This document shows, one piece after another, positions 32,440 through 46,279 of a stretch of DNA of 64,000 bases. Within the stretch, counting starts at the first letter, position 1. Each line of letters starts with the position of its first letter. A program made the position numbers and the translations under genes. The notes under the pieces are model-generated. The model was not told the origin of the DNA, ran no database searches, and saw only the letters and a program-made list of their open reading frames with translations. Source of the stretch: Blastobasis lacticolella (taxonomy: Eukaryota > Arthropoda > Insecta > Lepidoptera > Blastobasidae); contig LR990039.1 of the NCBI GenBank assembly GCA_905147135.1, positions 30,129,708 through 30,193,707 on the forward strand, written 5' to 3'.

Positions 32440-33320
32440 TTAATGAGTTACGCAAAACTTTTAGTGTACCCACGTAGGCATAGGTCATTGCAAGGAGTCA
32501 GAGATGACGTCCACGGGGGTAGCACACCACGGACGTACACTAAGTAATCACGTCATGTCTGGCTTATATGTCGATGCCAATAATAATTATGACAAAAGAA
32601 CATTAAGGTCGTAAAGTTGCTCATTGTCGTCACAAGATCCGAATAATAAACTACACTGCGCTTGACGATTCGCGGTCACCACTCGAGATTTCGTCTACCA
32701 CAGCAGGCTACTGCCGGTTCCTCGGCCTGTAAGATCAGTCCTTAAGAATTATACAAGCAACTCCACTGCTAACTACCATTCATAAAGGTTCAAACAGGTT
32801 CACAAAGTTAGCTTGTATCTCAGGTTTTGTTTTTGATATGTCGCCTGATGAAAACCTAGTAGCAATATTGTTTAATGTGTTAAGACTTTACTTTTGCTTT
32901 AACAAAAATAGTTACAGCATATTTCGCAACAACGTACAATACTTTAGTGTTATCGTAGCAAAGGAACAGTAATTTATTACATAGGTACTTGGTTTGTCAG
33001 GACCGCAGCAAGTGGGACTATCGGTCTCTACCTACCGCTACGGGAAATGGATGTAACGTTATGTACCGTGTATATAATATGTTTTATGTCAATTCGTGGT
33101 AGGTACCTAAACACCGCGGTAGTAAATTAGCATCTTAAATTCGTAATATATTCGGAAGTTTACATATCGTAGCATAAAAAATACAACGGTCTGATGTTAC
33201 AGTACCTATGCTACTCATCAGGACACATTCAACAATAATCCAAAATTTTGCAGTACTGGCAAAATTAATTAAACGAAAAGGCACTTACCAGATTATAAAA
33301 AACATATAGGTAATGATTAA
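32440..33320. other. Intergenic, no element identified
   Basis: A+T-rich, apart from a moderately G+C-rich patch near 32640-32740 without a frame. Confidence 0.3.
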
Positions 33321-33321
33321 A

Positions 33322-33895
33322 TCACGCAGGCCGAATCTCCAGGCACGCGGCAATCAATGACGTCATTCGTAAGGCCCTTGTCACCGTCAACGTACCGGCA
33401 ATATTAGTGCCGAAAGGTACTGTACGTGACGATGGCAAGAGGCCCGACGGCATGGCGCTCATTGGGTGGCAGCGTGGGAAGGCGCTGGTGTGGGACGCTA
33501 CCTGTGTGGACACACTGGCGCCTTCGCATGTGGGCTCCACTGCCAGCTGTGCTGGGGCTGCGGCTTCAGCTGCGGAAGACCTCAAGCCAAGGAAATACGA
33601 AAGTCTAGCGCAAGACTTCGTATTTTCGCCGTTTGGTGTGGAAACGTTGGGACCGTGGGGCCCTGGTGCGGGAAAGTTCTTTAAAGAACATTCCAAAAAA
33701 TTAAATGACACCACTGGTGACCGGAGAGCTGGCTCGTTCCTCGGGCAACGGATTAGCATCGCTATTCAACGAGGCAACGCAGCCAGCTTTCTGGGTACCA
33801 TTCCGGGGGGAAGCGGTGTAGACGACTTTTTCAAACTTTTAGTATATATTTTATATGTAGTGCTATACGTATGAATGAATGAATGAAATAAATAA
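33322..33895 (+). mobile_element. LINE C-terminal fragment, GVETLGPWGPG family, best copy
   Basis: The plus frame 33407-33874 includes DGMALIGWQRGKALVWDATC, DTLAPSHV, a run of Ala, FVFSPFGVETLGPWGPGAG, GDRRAGSFLGQRISIAIQRG and NAASFLGTIPGG. This is the longest copy in the window. It ends in a (gaat)n/aaataaat tail. It lies about 1.3 kb upstream of the CARD gene and is not part of it. Confidence 0.8.
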
Positions 33896-33906
33896 ATTAG
33901 TGTTGA

Positions 33907-34040
33907 CCAATTTTTTATACCACTAAGGTGGCAAACAAGCTTACGGCCTGCCTGATGGTAAGCAGTCACCGCAGCCTATGGACGTTTGCAATACCAGGGG
34001 CATCACCCACGCGTTGCCGACCCCGTAAAATCCCATATGG
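33907..34040 (+). repeat. Interspersed repeat, 'cctgatggtaagcagtcacc' type
   Basis: 'aaggtggcaaacaagcttac' and 'gtaagcagtcaccgcagcct' are typical of a repeat related to family 1. It directly follows the LINE tail. Confidence 0.55.
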
Positions 34041-34499
34041 CTACAATTATTTACAAATAGTATTGGGACAATGCATGTATATTTTGCGTTCGGGATCTCT
34101 CAATGCGCGGGTTGATAGGGTACTACTGTATTGAGCAAATATATTGGGTTGTGTTTGTGAATTTACATATTTCCATGATGTACATACTGGTAAGGGTTAG
34201 CAATTGTGTTTTCGGAAGAAAGGTTGACAATATTCTAAGGGTCCTAAGCCACATAATGCTCGATCGTACTTTTTGGATGAAAGAGCTACTACCCCAGATT
34301 ATTAGCCCATATCTCAAGATGGATGCTATGTAGCCGAGTATGTATGCTATGAGACACTACTTTCTGAGTCTGCGGAGAACATAAACAAACTTATTGATTT
34401 TAGCACATACATTATCTACATGATTCATAAAATTAAGGCTTTTGTTGGATTTAAATTAAGGTTTGAATGTGGAAGAGGGGTGGTGACCCCCGCTCTGGG

Positions 34500-34610
34500 T
34501 GATTCCTGTTGCAGAGGCTGTCCATCGCTATTCAGCGCGGCATCGCTGCTAGTGTTATGGACACCTTTGCACCGGGAATGGCAAAGAGTGGGTCATCCAT
34601 CTAGTTTACG
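34500..34610 (+). mobile_element. LINE C-terminal fragment, GVETLGPWGPG family, scrap
   Basis: The plus frame reads RLSIAIQRGIAASVMDTFAP, the end segment of the protein at 33322. Confidence 0.6.
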
Positions 34611-34999
34611 TTTTATGACGAAGTTATACAGATATCTAGTTTCGGTTTATTAACTAACACGGTGAATTTCGCTTAATTAACACAGTGCTACTGCTCTCAA
34701 TGAATAGGAACCGGCACTACGGCAAAAGCCAACATAATTGGTCAAACCCAAAAAAAATATTTTAAAATTAAATTTTAACATGATGTTTTCAATGTATCTT
34801 TGCTATAAATGACAATACAATTTTAGCTCTGACTAGCTCTGACAAGTATAAAAAGAAGAAGCTATAAAAAAGGACAAAGAGAAGGATCTAATAATTGAAG
34901 CAGCAATCTTCATGCTGCAATTTCTACTTGGTTCTACTCATCGCAAAACGTGTAAAATACTATAACATTACATGCGGTACAATGTTGCTCTATTGTCTA

Positions 35000-35187
35000 A
35001 TAGTGCAGAATGCAGCCGGCGCAGAAGGAGCCTTGTCCCCGCGGCGCGTCACCCCGCGGGCTCCCGCCGGCCGCCGCGCCCGCCGCGCCCGCCGCGCCCG
35101 CCGACTGGCACTCGCGTACGCGGCGCCGACCGCTCTCAATGAGTCGTTCGAGTAGCACCTTTTTTCTTCCGTCTGGTTAGTCGCACG
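35000..35187 (+). promoter_or_regulatory. CpG-rich promoter / 5' UTR of the CARD gene
   Basis: Very G+C- and CpG-rich in an A+T-rich setting, with three tandem cccgccgcg units at about 35070-35100. No TATA box; the start would be in the pyrimidine-rich ttttttcttccgtctggtta at 35160-35179, just before the ATG. A housekeeping-type promoter is inferred. Confidence 0.5.
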
Positions 35188-35479
35188 ATGGCAGCGGCCG
35201 GCGACGTTTGTGCCGCTCTCGTCCGACACAAACAAACCCTGCTCAAGGAGATCGGCGACACCAATGTGCTCGACGTGCTGGTGAAACGAGGACTGTTCAG
35301 CGTCACGGACCTCGAGCGGATCGCCGGCGCGGCCGACTCGGAGAAGTGCAACTATTTCGTGGAGCTTGTTGGTAAACAAAGCGGCGGCAAGTTGAGTGAA
35401 TTGTGTACCGTGCTCGAGAAGGAATGCCCGAAACTGGCGAAGGAGCTCGCGAATGACAAACACCGATTTATTATTAACG
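35188..35479 (+). CDS. First coding exon of a CARD-domain protein
   Basis: 97 codons plus one base, ATG to a strong donor, G|GTAAGT. Almost the whole exon is one death-fold domain: CAALVRHKQTLLKEIGDTNV, LDVLVKRGLFSVTDLERI, EKCNYFVELVGKQSG, LSELCTVLEKECPKLAKEL. The helix spacing and the 'vL.vLv.rGlfs..DlerI' and 'Fv.lv..q' patterns are those of CARD domains, which assemble by CARD-CARD contact. Insect proteins starting with a CARD include initiator caspase Nc/Dronc, Apaf-1/Dark and Dlg5-type scaffolds. The following RFIIN|G somewhat resembles the post-CARD part of Dlg5, but this is weak. The rest of the gene lies right of the exon, mostly outside the window. The G+C-rich codon use contrasts with the intron. 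Confidence 0.85.
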
Positions 35480-36398
35480 GTAAGTGCGCAGAGCTTTTGG
35501 ACAGCTTGGAAAGCCGCGGGCGCAGTGTTTTTGTTGTAGACTCTAAGCCGGCTGCAGTCGGTCGTGTTTTCATAAAAAATGACATTGAACGCACATGTTG
35601 TTTGTAAATAACCCGAAGATTGAATAGCTAGGTAGGTATTGGCCATAATGGATTAGACCCATAGGTCATTGTTGTTTCTAGAGGTGCGAACCATTATCAT
35701 TAAGTTAGATAAACAATGTTATTATTTTGAGTTTGTATATGCTTATGCGAATGCTTTTTAACGATCCAACTAAATAAACTGTGGGTACTCCTTCTTAGTA
35801 CCTATACCTACTTAATTAAATCAACAACAAATCGAAACATGTTAAATTTAAACATGACGATTATCTTGTTCCTCAAACAAAGCACGCTCTGACATTTTCT
35901 GTATAGGTATAGTTAGTTATGTTGAAATACATAATCAGGCGTATTTAATAATGCCTGCTTTGAAATTGTAACAAGAGACATTGTTTATTTTAGGCCTACC
36001 CACCTGTTCGTATTGAATTGCCTACCTATTCAAATTTAATATAACTACCTATTAAATGTTATTAGCAAAGGCGTATAGGCGAACTACGTTCTTCAATCAG
36101 TGTAGGTCAATAGGTATTTTAACTGTTAAGAAAGAGACTTCACAAACCGAAAATAGCTTGCACAGAGGGCACACGAGTTGCAGAAAGACGAGGACAATGT
36201 GATTGGCTTTCAATACGGTTTTGATTGAAAAATTGCATGCCGAAACTCCCGAAAGAAGGGGAGTGCCGGCTCGTGCAACTTTGTCGCGTGACCGTTACGG
36301 GACTCCTCTTATGTGTATGGCGGTAAGGTCGAAAATGAAACTGTTTTGGAGATAGGTTACATGCGGGTGCGGGGAGTTGGCTTCTTGATGGGCAATAA
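35480..36398. other. Start of CARD-gene intron 1
   Basis: Begins GTAAGTGC. Frames reading on past 35479 are intron read-through. No element was seen to 36398. Confidence 0.45.
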
Positions 36399-36617
36399 TA
36401 CAAGCTCTGTCGCAGGTTTGTGATAAAATCGGGGTTTGGATCAACAACCTAGGCTGTTGATCAAGAACCGGAAGAAGACATAATTATTACTTAATTTTAT
36501 CATAAACCGGACAAAATCCAAATTTAATTCATTAATAATTTTGTCTTCGACCGGAGTTTGTTCAATAGGCTAGGTTTTTTATCAAAACCCCGATTTCATC
36601 ATAAAGCGACAGCTCTT
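36399..36617. mobile_element. Fold-back element (MITE-like)
   Basis: agctctgtcgc at the left and gcgacagctct at the right, with gataaaatcggggttt..aacctaggctgttgatca pairing to its imperfect inverse. Arms are about 75-80 bp. Confidence 0.75.
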
Positions 36618-39600
36618 TACAACTTTTTAGTTTATGTCTAATTTCAACATTACAACGTTTAATTATCGTAATTACGGTATCGTATTTTCTAAGTTAAAAT
36701 TGGTGATATTGACATTACCTTACTAAAGTTACTTTATTGTAGAAAACGCTGGTTTCGTAGTAGGGCTCTGTGCAGCCTGAGGGGTCCACTGGTTATCTAT
36801 TCCTCCCGCCGATGCTTTGTGAAGCGTGTGAAGAGATTGAGAGAGAGTCAAGCGAACTATAAGTATACGTACAATATCGTGTTTTTTACAAAATATTCCA
36901 ACATATTCCTGATACTTTATTTTGCTGTCGCGATTGATTAAGACAGCTTCGCGGTTTCTGTTCATTTAAATATCTCGTAACACCATCCATCTGATTGCGT
37001 AAGCCGATATTAACCCACTGATTACTGAACTATGTAACATAAACAAAAATACACTTACGAACGCACTTAATTAGAAGCTTCTTTTCTTAATCTTTAAAGT
37101 CCTTCTGCGGCTTTATATTTGAATCGCTTCATCACATGGCAAATGGCAAAACCGAAGAGTATGGTTCGACAATAGGGAAAATCAACATCATGCATCAAAA
37201 TATCGAATTTTTCATGCCGATAATCAAAATTGATAACAGTTCGAATCGAGGCGAGCGAGTAACAATAGGGCCCCATAAGTTAACGGTGTCTGGCCGGCTG
37301 GAATATAATATAGGTATTGAACACACATTTGCATACAAAGCACGTGTCTTGTGCTGTAGTGCTGTACAATTTTTGGAAATTGTTGCTGTCAAAGCGCCTC
37401 TGGACAAGAAGACATAGACATAGATTTATTTTGACATCACAAAAATCCAGCGTTTACATTTATGAAAATTTTAGAACACTCGAAGCTGCTGCTGCAATGA
37501 ATGTCCACAACAAAGTGTTTAATACTATAAAACCTGTTTTAATACTATAAAACTTTGTGTCGATGGATGATTGTCACTTTCATTCAAAATCTAAAATCAT
37601 TCTTGGAACAGTTTCAAAGCTTATACACTAGAATACTTAGAATAAAATATAACAAAACTATATTTCCCTAGCACTGCGAGCTGAAGCTAATATACAATTT
37701 GTAGTAGGTAAGGTAAACAACATACCAGACAAAAATTGAACAATAAAACATGTTACCTACTGCCAAGGTGATCAAAGTGTAGTGTACCTACCAAATAATT
37801 CGGTTGCTGATCTAACAGAATCCACTTCGCAGTTTTTGCGTCATTACCCGTTTATGGTAAACGTACATAAACTAGTTCCACAAACAATTATACTACATCA
37901 TTCGCGTCTACGCATAGCACCACAGCCGACACAATGTGCATCATAACAGGCTCGATCGGACAGTTGCTTGACTCGTTTGCAGTTTACCTAGTTGATGGCA
38001 ATTAAATGTGCAGCCTATATGTTGAAGGGTTGAACTTTATCTTTATGCGTTACTTTGCACATTGAGAAGACATAGTTGACCTACATTTACTGGAAATAGC
38101 ATGACATGATCTTATCGAAATGGCAAAAGTTGCATCCGCGGCAGCTGGCCTGCTGGAATATGCAGCTGTTCTCGCAGCTGTCAAATTTGCGCATATTGAA
38201 CTTATTGTATATTGAACACACCTTACATATATAAACATGTGTTTGGTGTAGTGCTGTTGCTGTCCAAGCAACTTTATTCATATCTATGTCTATGTTCATG
38301 TCTCTACTAGGTATGAAGCTCGTTGTTGCTGCAGCTGTTCTATACCAACTTAACAACGAGCCTATTTATCAAAATTAAAATGATAACATTAACAATGTTA
38401 TATGACATTGTATCTGGACTACCTATATTTGTAGCCACAAAACGTAGTTTCGCACTGTTTGTGTAAGGTACCTCCTCCTAAGTAAATCTACTTAGGTACA
38501 TAGTACTCATACATGACATAACAAGCTGAATATAGCACTAAGAGTCAGTGTCGCTGGACCCCGGATAAAGCGTAGCTTTGTTGGTTGTTGACATATTGGT
38601 CGTTGTACTAACGATAAAAAATTGCTATCAATTAATTTCCCCTCTTGCATCTTGTCGGTGGGCAAACACCACTCCACTCTATACTTGAAATATTAACGAG
38701 ACTTGGATTAAACGTAATAATTTCATCTAAGTATAATTTCAAAATAGTATATAATCGTGCTGCAGATCTTCTGCAAATCGAAAGATGATCACATCACAAA
38801 CAATTTATGGTTATGAGATAATGTAGATCTTATTTTGATTTCTGTGAGCGCAATGCTACCGCCTATTCACCAATCACACGGGTTTCAAAAATCTTTGCTT
38901 TTTACTCTTTACTAAATCAATGAGACAAAAATGGGTTCAATAACGCGAGAGGATTCTGAAAGTTAAACCATAACTACAATACTGGAAAGTAATCAAAATG
39001 TCGTGAAAAATAATAAATACAATAAACGCGATAAATCCGTTAAACGTTGTTTCATTAAGTAGTATGAAAAAACTTCAACGAATTCATTCTTTCCACTTAT
39101 TCCTTCATCCAGAGTTGGCGCGCAAGGGGAGCACACAGTGCGACGCGAGCTTATCCTTAGGGTCAAAGGCCGGGGCAGGCGTCTAGGCCCATTTAATGTC
39201 TATTATGAGCCGTTCACGGGCCGCGAGTCGCCGTGTGAACGCGCCTTGGGAACTAAGTAATAGTCGAGTTATTCATCAGAGTTTTTGCCGCTACCTGCTC
39301 CGGCCGACGCGCAGGGCTCACCCCGCGCCGGCGCCGGCGACCCTATACGCATCTCTTTCTTCCATTTTTTTTCATACAAACCCTTGAAGTGAAGCAACGA
39401 TCTTCTACGAATCACACAATAACTGCACATTCCTAAGAACTGATTGCGGATACTGCGGGCTCGTCACGTTCAAAACTCGAACCCTTAGCTCGTTTTTCTC
39501 GTGCTATTGATAAGAACACTGTGAATACACAACGGCTTTTGATAATTTAAATTGGCGGAGTAACCGCCTAATTTAGAGAAAAAAGTGGCGTCCATTTAGA

Positions 39601-39712
39601 AATCAGTGACAGCCAGACTGTGACACCCGGCTGGTAACTCAATTGTGACATCAAGTCGTCTAGTGGTACTCCGAGAGGCAGTCAGCCTAGCTGGACCCGT
39701 TCAAGCAGGATT

Positions 39713-39746
39713 CATTTCAGTTGGTGTTGATGAACCAACTGAAATG
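39713..39746. repeat. Perfect hairpin
   Basis: catttcagttggt, an 8-base loop, then its exact complement accaactgaaatg. Too short to argue for a pre-miRNA. Confidence 0.7.
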
Positions 39747-41049
39747 TTCTTTATTCACGCATATCCTTATGGTTTGCCATTTCAGAACTTATAATTTCGA
39801 TAGTGATGTAGTAAATATTACATCCGGTTGGTTGGACCGTTAATACTTCTTAGCGATTTTTACCTTCTTATAATAAAAAATCAATCCGGATACAGCCAAT
39901 TGATACAGGCCTGTCTGGAATTTGCGGTATCCGCGTACAAGCCGGGTGTAGCAACCACCCAAGCACCACAGCTTCCGGTGATGCCGCACACAACGAAAAA
40001 GTCATCATTTGTTTAGTAACCACTTCACAATACGAGCACCGAGCTCTCATATTTCCACGAACCGTGTTATTTTAACGAATTCTTTGTTAAAGTCAGTCTG
40101 AGCTTACTCACAGCATAATGTAACCATAGAGAAAGAAAATACTACGTAATATGAAATATGACAATGATAAAGTAAGTTGTGAAATATAAATATCTTTACT
40201 AGGGGATAATTGAGTGGATGTTTAGTTTATAAGTTAGCCTTTTTATATAGTTTTTGTTATAATACGGAGCTGGCATGTACAATTTTGTATAAAAGTTCCC
40301 AATAAATGTTGATTACAACAAATATAGGTTACGTATAACGTAAATTTTTTTTTACATTTTGACGTAGACATGTACCTACTTTAGGCACCAAAAAAAATAT
40401 ACGTAGAAAAGTTTCACGAATAAGCTTTAACCTTTCCATAAATAATTATGTTATATGGCTTTTGGCCCATTTATTTTAAAGATGAAAAGATCACGTATAA
40501 TATAACATACAAAATATTATAGGTACGTACAAACTGGCGTAACCATCGAAAGCGAAAGATCGATACAAATACATTGCTTAAAATATTCTCTCCACCTCTA
40601 ACCCTACTTTATGATTTCAACTCCAGAATGAGCACATGGCGACACTGCGACGCCCAACCTCACACAAGTGCTTTCATATAGCACCTAATTGGGTCAATTA
40701 TGGATATTCAGCTGAGCCCGATTCGCGTCCTTAGCAACGGCGTCCGTAGCAACGGTGTAGCTAGCCGCGGTAGCCTTCTGCCATTTTCCTCTAGAACGGT
40801 CAAAGCATTTTTGACAGCTAATTCTTCACAATATGTCAACTCAATCGGTTCTCCGTCATCTTTACTCGGTAAGCCTCATAAGTCCTCTATCCGCCTCTAT
40901 TTATATAAGCCGCGTAGCTCCTGCCGTTGTCATACCTCACCACCAACCACTATACCGACAACAATTTAAAATAACTCATACCAATACCAATTCCAATAAA
41001 CGGCTAACAATAATAGCAGAACCAGACCTTGCGTTGGTTGTTCACACCG

Positions 41050-41128
41050 GCCAACCGCGTCGGACCATATAACGTGGTTGGTTCTGGTGGCATCGGGACG
41101 GTCCGGGTTCGATGCCCGTCGCCGTGAC
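41050..41128 (+). repeat. tRNA-like segment with B-box
   Basis: gggttcgatgccc fits the B-box and can form a T-stem, but no matching 5' acceptor strand or anticodon arm could be placed. Probably the head of a SINE, not a tRNA gene. Confidence 0.3.
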
Positions 41129-44100
41129 AAATTAAAAATAATGCTCAATTACCAACCAATATTGAGTTGTAACGCGCTGCCGTGCATATCGGAGTCAGAG
41201 TAGATAAATATAACGCCGATGATTTGGAAAACAAAAAACGCGGACAGACCAAGCTTAACTCAAAATGAACGCTTTGTTAACTTTTATAGTGGCTGATATG
41301 TATTATGAAAGTGTCCGGCTGACATTCGGTCGACAAAACTCAGAACATTAGATACCAACAAGAAAATTTTGAAATAATACAACAATTTTGACTAAAATAA
41401 CAGTACAAAGACTTAGGTGCAAGCGGAGCTGTCTTAATAGTCATACGAAAGAGAACAAACAAACATTTCAACTTCACCATTTAAGCTTTAACGCATATGG
41501 GGTGAAAACCGGATTGCTTTCACGGCACGGTAATGTTATCTATAGAGAATATTACCGTGATCACGGGGTGCCAATCAGCTCCCAAGACTCTTTGACCATT
41601 AACATTATTTAGCATTTACATTGCATTTACATACAAACATTTTTGTTCGTATGAAGGCGCACTCGAGAAAGCGCAGTAAAAAGAACTGAACTTCGGGCGG
41701 AATTTTGTATTTTTACCTAATATTCGGCCGAATTATCCGGTCCAAATCACACTATTACAATATTTGAAAAAAAGAAACAACGACTTACGCGTAATCCTTT
41801 TCACATATGAGCGAGCTATCCTAATAAGATTTACCTACATATTGACATGCTTTCAAGCTGCGAAATCTCAAAAAATTAACTATTAAAATTGCCTCGATTT
41901 AAACACGAGTTCAGTAAATAATGAATATAAAATGTGGATGATTACAACCAAAATAAAATACCCCAAATATCATTAAATTGTACTGCACAATGAAGCGCAA
42001 TTTGTATCTTAATACCTGATTCCACTCCGTCTTTGATCCAATAAGCGCTTGGCCAAATGGTTAAAAATGTTTTTCGCGGTTGGTACAATTCCAGCCAGCT
42101 AGCAACGACTACGAATATTTATTCCTATTCCTTACCAGAGCTAAGAGCGACTGGGTTTTTATTCCCAGACGTAGGTAGCCAGTGGGTACGTTCCCAGTGA
42201 GTACAACTGGGAATAATTGAGCAAACGTTTTACAAGCTTGATGATTTTTATGACTAATCGATTTTTTATTTAACATTATTATTATTATTTAAATACTGAC
42301 TTAATTTATAGCAATTGAATGTAATGCAAATTCTTATTTGGAAATGGACATTTGAATTTTATTTAGTTGTTTAATTTTTACAGTACTTATTGTGCAAGAT
42401 GACTTGTGATAGTGATAATTAAAAAAAGATTGTTTGTGACATTTGATTATTATGAATTTATGTATTATTACAATTAATGTAATTTGTGACATTTTTATAA
42501 CTTGAACAATTGACATGTAATGAATATTACCCATGAATAAATATGAAATATAAATTAGTTATCGAAACGCAAGTAATGATGATAAGATGTTGTTTAGTTC
42601 ATAAAACTAGTTAGTAAATCAACGTTATCTGAAAGCGTACAAGTTCCCACGGGCGTTGATAACGCGGCCAAGAAACGGGTGGGAGGCGTGTGATAACTAC
42701 GCCGCCCGTCAGCCGACGTGATAAGGACCTTATTATGTCACATGGTAGTAATTCGTGTGCCCAGTGAGCACGCCACAGCCGCTGTCAACACACAACACAC
42801 GAGCCGCTAATAAACTCGGTGGACGGTAGTACTTTAATAATATCATAAAATGCCATCGTTGTCAAAAGACTGTAACGGTCTGCTGTTTGCTCAATGAAGA
42901 GCATGAGGTTTTGGAAGGCGCGAGTGGAGATCACATATAGAATACATACATACTCGTACTTCTGCCTATATGGTCCGTTCCACAGAGATCCCTGACAGTC
43001 TGGCTCGAGATTAGTCGCCATGTACGATGCCACTAGGTCATATCATATTAGATAAAATGTCGCATATTTTCAAAATAATATGATTAATGCAAAAGTAACT
43101 CTGTTTTTCTGTTATATGTTCATGTCGAAACCGCAGTAAAGCTTAGGATAAAATTTGGCAATGAGATACATAATTATTTGGTAACCTGGAGACTCTTATA
43201 TGTACAGGAGGTGAAATAAGAGATAACAAAATATGTATGAGTCATGTATTGGGATATGAAATTGGTCCACTCGAATGAAATCGCGGGCAAAACCCTGTGA
43301 GGGTTATATCTACATCAGAGGTACAGAAGACTTCGTTAAGCACAAAGATTTTAAATGCTCTACGCAAGCTGGACTGCACGCTTTATAAAACTCACCGCCG
43401 TAATGAGATGAATTAGTCCAACGAGCGAAATTAGTAGCGCTGAAGGTCGTCGTGTGATTGAATCCGCGCTAATCGAATTAGTCCAACGCCCGTGCTCCTA
43501 GAAATGGAGCCTTAGTTATTATGGCTAAGTAGCGGAAGTACAGCGAAAGAATAAAGTTTATTTCTTTCTTTAAAGAGTTTCCTACTGCTACACTTCTATA
43601 AATTGTTCATGGAGGAATTTTATTTATATCTGTGAAATGGTTGCGGGTTACAAGATATTTGGTTTTCGGTCGGTGGGAGCGAATGGTGGCCGTGGCACGT
43701 TTTAGCCTAATACGTTGGCTCTTAGACATATTTATGGGTTGAAATTGATGTTGCGTTCCTCTAACAACCTTCAAGGCAATTTCTAAACAGGCATAGTCCA
43801 TATTTATCCACATCGTCATCCTGCCAGATGAGATGGTGACCAAATGCCTGGCATTCTTATGTATGTATAAAAAGTATTTATACTTCTTCCTCCTGTATCT
43901 CAATCAAACACTTTCCTTTGACTCCAAACTCAAAGGCACTCAACGAATAACAGCCAGCCGTAGGCTCAATTGGCCCAATTACGTGCCGAATTTATAACTT
44001 TTATTATCAGAGGCGGTATAATGGTATTGAATTACAAATAATGAGCCCTTTTTCGTTCTAATATTGAGAGAAATTCTTTATTTTTCGCCAGCATTGTTTC

Positions 44101-45439
44101 CAGCGGCCGTGGCATCTAGGAGCCGCGCTCCCAGGGACCGCTCCCACGCACGCGTCACTGTGAATATTTAATGAAAAAATGATCAACAATTATTATTACT
44201 TCTCCCACCTGACTGCTATGCAACAATGCTATTGAAATAGCAGCCGATAACTTAATGCAAATGGGTCTAAATGGGAACGGAAGTTATTTTCTATCTATCT
44301 ACATACCGATGCGTGACGTGATGCTATGGACGCCGAAATGGCTTTAGAGATTTTAATAAAATATTCAGGTAGTCTTCAGATTAGCGCAGTGGGTGATCTG
44401 AAGAAGTTTGGTAGCTGAGGACGATGTCGCGGGCAAAAAGCTATGAGTTAATCCAATCATTAATTAACTCTATCTCAATTTATCCAGTCCTCATTGCCAA
44501 TAACTTTCATCCCCTTTCCGTGTAAAAATTCCAAAGTTTCTTTATTAGTGCTCATTTGCAGCATTCAGAAAACCTTATCCCGTACAAAATTCCAAGTTTA
44601 GGAACCTAGGTCCAGTGGTTTCGACTGAGACTTGATATATTCTATTTCCAAAATGCAACGAGATAACCCCATCGTGTTTGGGCTCTTTGGAAAGCTTTTG
44701 ATGAGCTACACCTAGATGACATTCAAGTCTCATGATGATGAGGACCTACTGACACAACCGCCGCAACAAAATAACCCCATCGTGTTTTTGGAATGACCTT
44801 GACCCCACGATATTAAATGAAAAGCTGCGCGATCAAAGCATATTATAAAAAAATGTTTTCATTAGATAACTTTTTTAAAATGTTGCCAGATAATATTACC
44901 ATCAAAGGCTCGAAATCTATTTCCTACATCGCTTTTCTACTTGAGGCTCAAAGTTTACTATTCTACACACACCATAGGTCTGAGAACTAGAGCTTTGTAG
45001 TTCGCGGGCCGCAGCGTGCTGCATTAAAACCACATTAGTTGCATCGGAATTGTAGCACCTGAAGGTTCGGTGAACTTCACTCGAGCTAACGAGCTCGGGT
45101 AACGTGCGCGTGCGCCGTCAAACTATGCCTTCTACTGTATCGCCGCCGCCGCTCAAATTGATATCCCTACGAAACGATGCGTGGTTCCCCAGCTCGCTAT
45201 CATCATTACCTTCAGCCGCAGGATGGAAGACTTATATGTCCCTTACTTACCTACCTTATAGAGCTATCTTGTCTTTACCGGAGGAAGATTACGTAACATA
45301 CAAGCTCGGCCTGCGGCTGCACTTATCTGAATGAGGAAATCCGTGGCCGTATCTTGAGAAGTTATAGGTATTGTAGTACTCGTTGGTATGTGTAGTTATG
45401 TGCCAAAAATTGTTCGGCAGGCACTGCTGCTAAAGACAA

Positions 45440-46110
45440 TCGAGTTTATTTATTTATTTAAGGAAGGTACACCTGCAGAACACACATTGTTACATCATAA
45501 ACAGTTTACATTAAAGTTATTCTGATACGTGTCCCATATTGGTGACACAACATTCTCGTTCAGTGTCATTTAAAACAAAAAAAAATAAAGAAAACGTAAT
45601 TTAGTATAAACTAAACATTACAAATTAAATAATGTTTAACAAAGCAACTTAAACTATAAAGAATCATAAACATACTTTTTGTAACTGCCAAGAGAATTGG
45701 AAAAGAGGTCAATTTGTGACGATTTTTGTTGGAATCCATTATAGGATTGGCATATGCGGGAGGCAGGAGAGTGAGATCCAATATTCGTCCTAGCTATTGA
45801 ACTACTTGTTAAGATTCGAGGCATCGGTTTTCTACGTAAGTTGAATGGTACTCTTAATGAGAAGTGTTCTTGAAGGTCGCTGCAGCCAGTATGCCCATTG
45901 AGCACTTTAAAGACCAGTGACAGGTCGTGCGCAGTGCGGCGTTTCCGCAACGATACCATTCTAAAATGCAGACAGCGCTGTTCGTATGGACGTCGCGTCG
46001 GTGTGAAATTTCTGACGATATGTAGGCGATGTGTCGGGTAAAGGACCTTTGTATACTTTCAATTCTTTGTGAATGAACTGCATAACTGGGATTCCAAACT
46101 GATGAAGCAA
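45440..46110 (-). mobile_element. LINE C-terminal end and 3' UTR (CR1/jockey-like)
   Basis: Minus frames read HSQRIESIQRSFTRHI, then RRPYEQRCLHF-type residues, MVSLRKRRTAHDLSLVFKVL, NGHTGCSDLQEHF, VPFNLRRKPMPRI and SHSPASRICQSYNG. A non-coding stretch with an aataaataaata tail follows to 45440. One frameshift near 45980. Confidence 0.8.
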
Positions 46111-46279
46111 ATTCTAGATGAGTGCATACGAGTACTAAGGTATAATACCAAGTTTATTTTAGTTTTGATTTTAAAACTTTTTGATCGAGTTCTACGTTCC
46201 TGCCTCTTTCTCTTTTCTATATCTTTTGCCTCTACCACATTTATACTTACATATTATCATATAACGCTAGTTGTACTCC

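Larger units (their letters stand above)
36618..45431. other. CARD-gene intron 1, mostly unassigned
   Basis: No exon with both splice signals and a coding pattern was found. Small marks: a worn (gtctat)n LINE-type tail on the minus strand at 37410-37431; a perfect 13-bp hairpin at 39713-39746; a G+C-rich patch at 39110-39340; a tRNA-like B-box at 41085-41125. Frames such as 37136-37417, 40833-41072 and 45104-45334 lack recognisable motifs. Confidence 0.35.

Noticed and set aside
33407..33874. 155-codon plus frame as a host gene
   Set aside because: Its peptides are those of a LINE polyprotein C-terminus, repeated four more times in the window.
34990..35646. 218-codon minus frame over the CARD exon and promoter
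   Set aside because: It overlaps the CARD exon antisense and gains its length from G+C-rich sequence; it shows Arg/Ala low complexity.
39713..39746. microRNA precursor
   Set aside because: A 13-bp stem is too short, and no longer flanking pairing was found.
45104..45334. 76-codon plus frame in the CARD intron
   Set aside because: The peptide is unrecognised, no splice acceptor of matching phase precedes it, and it stops without context.
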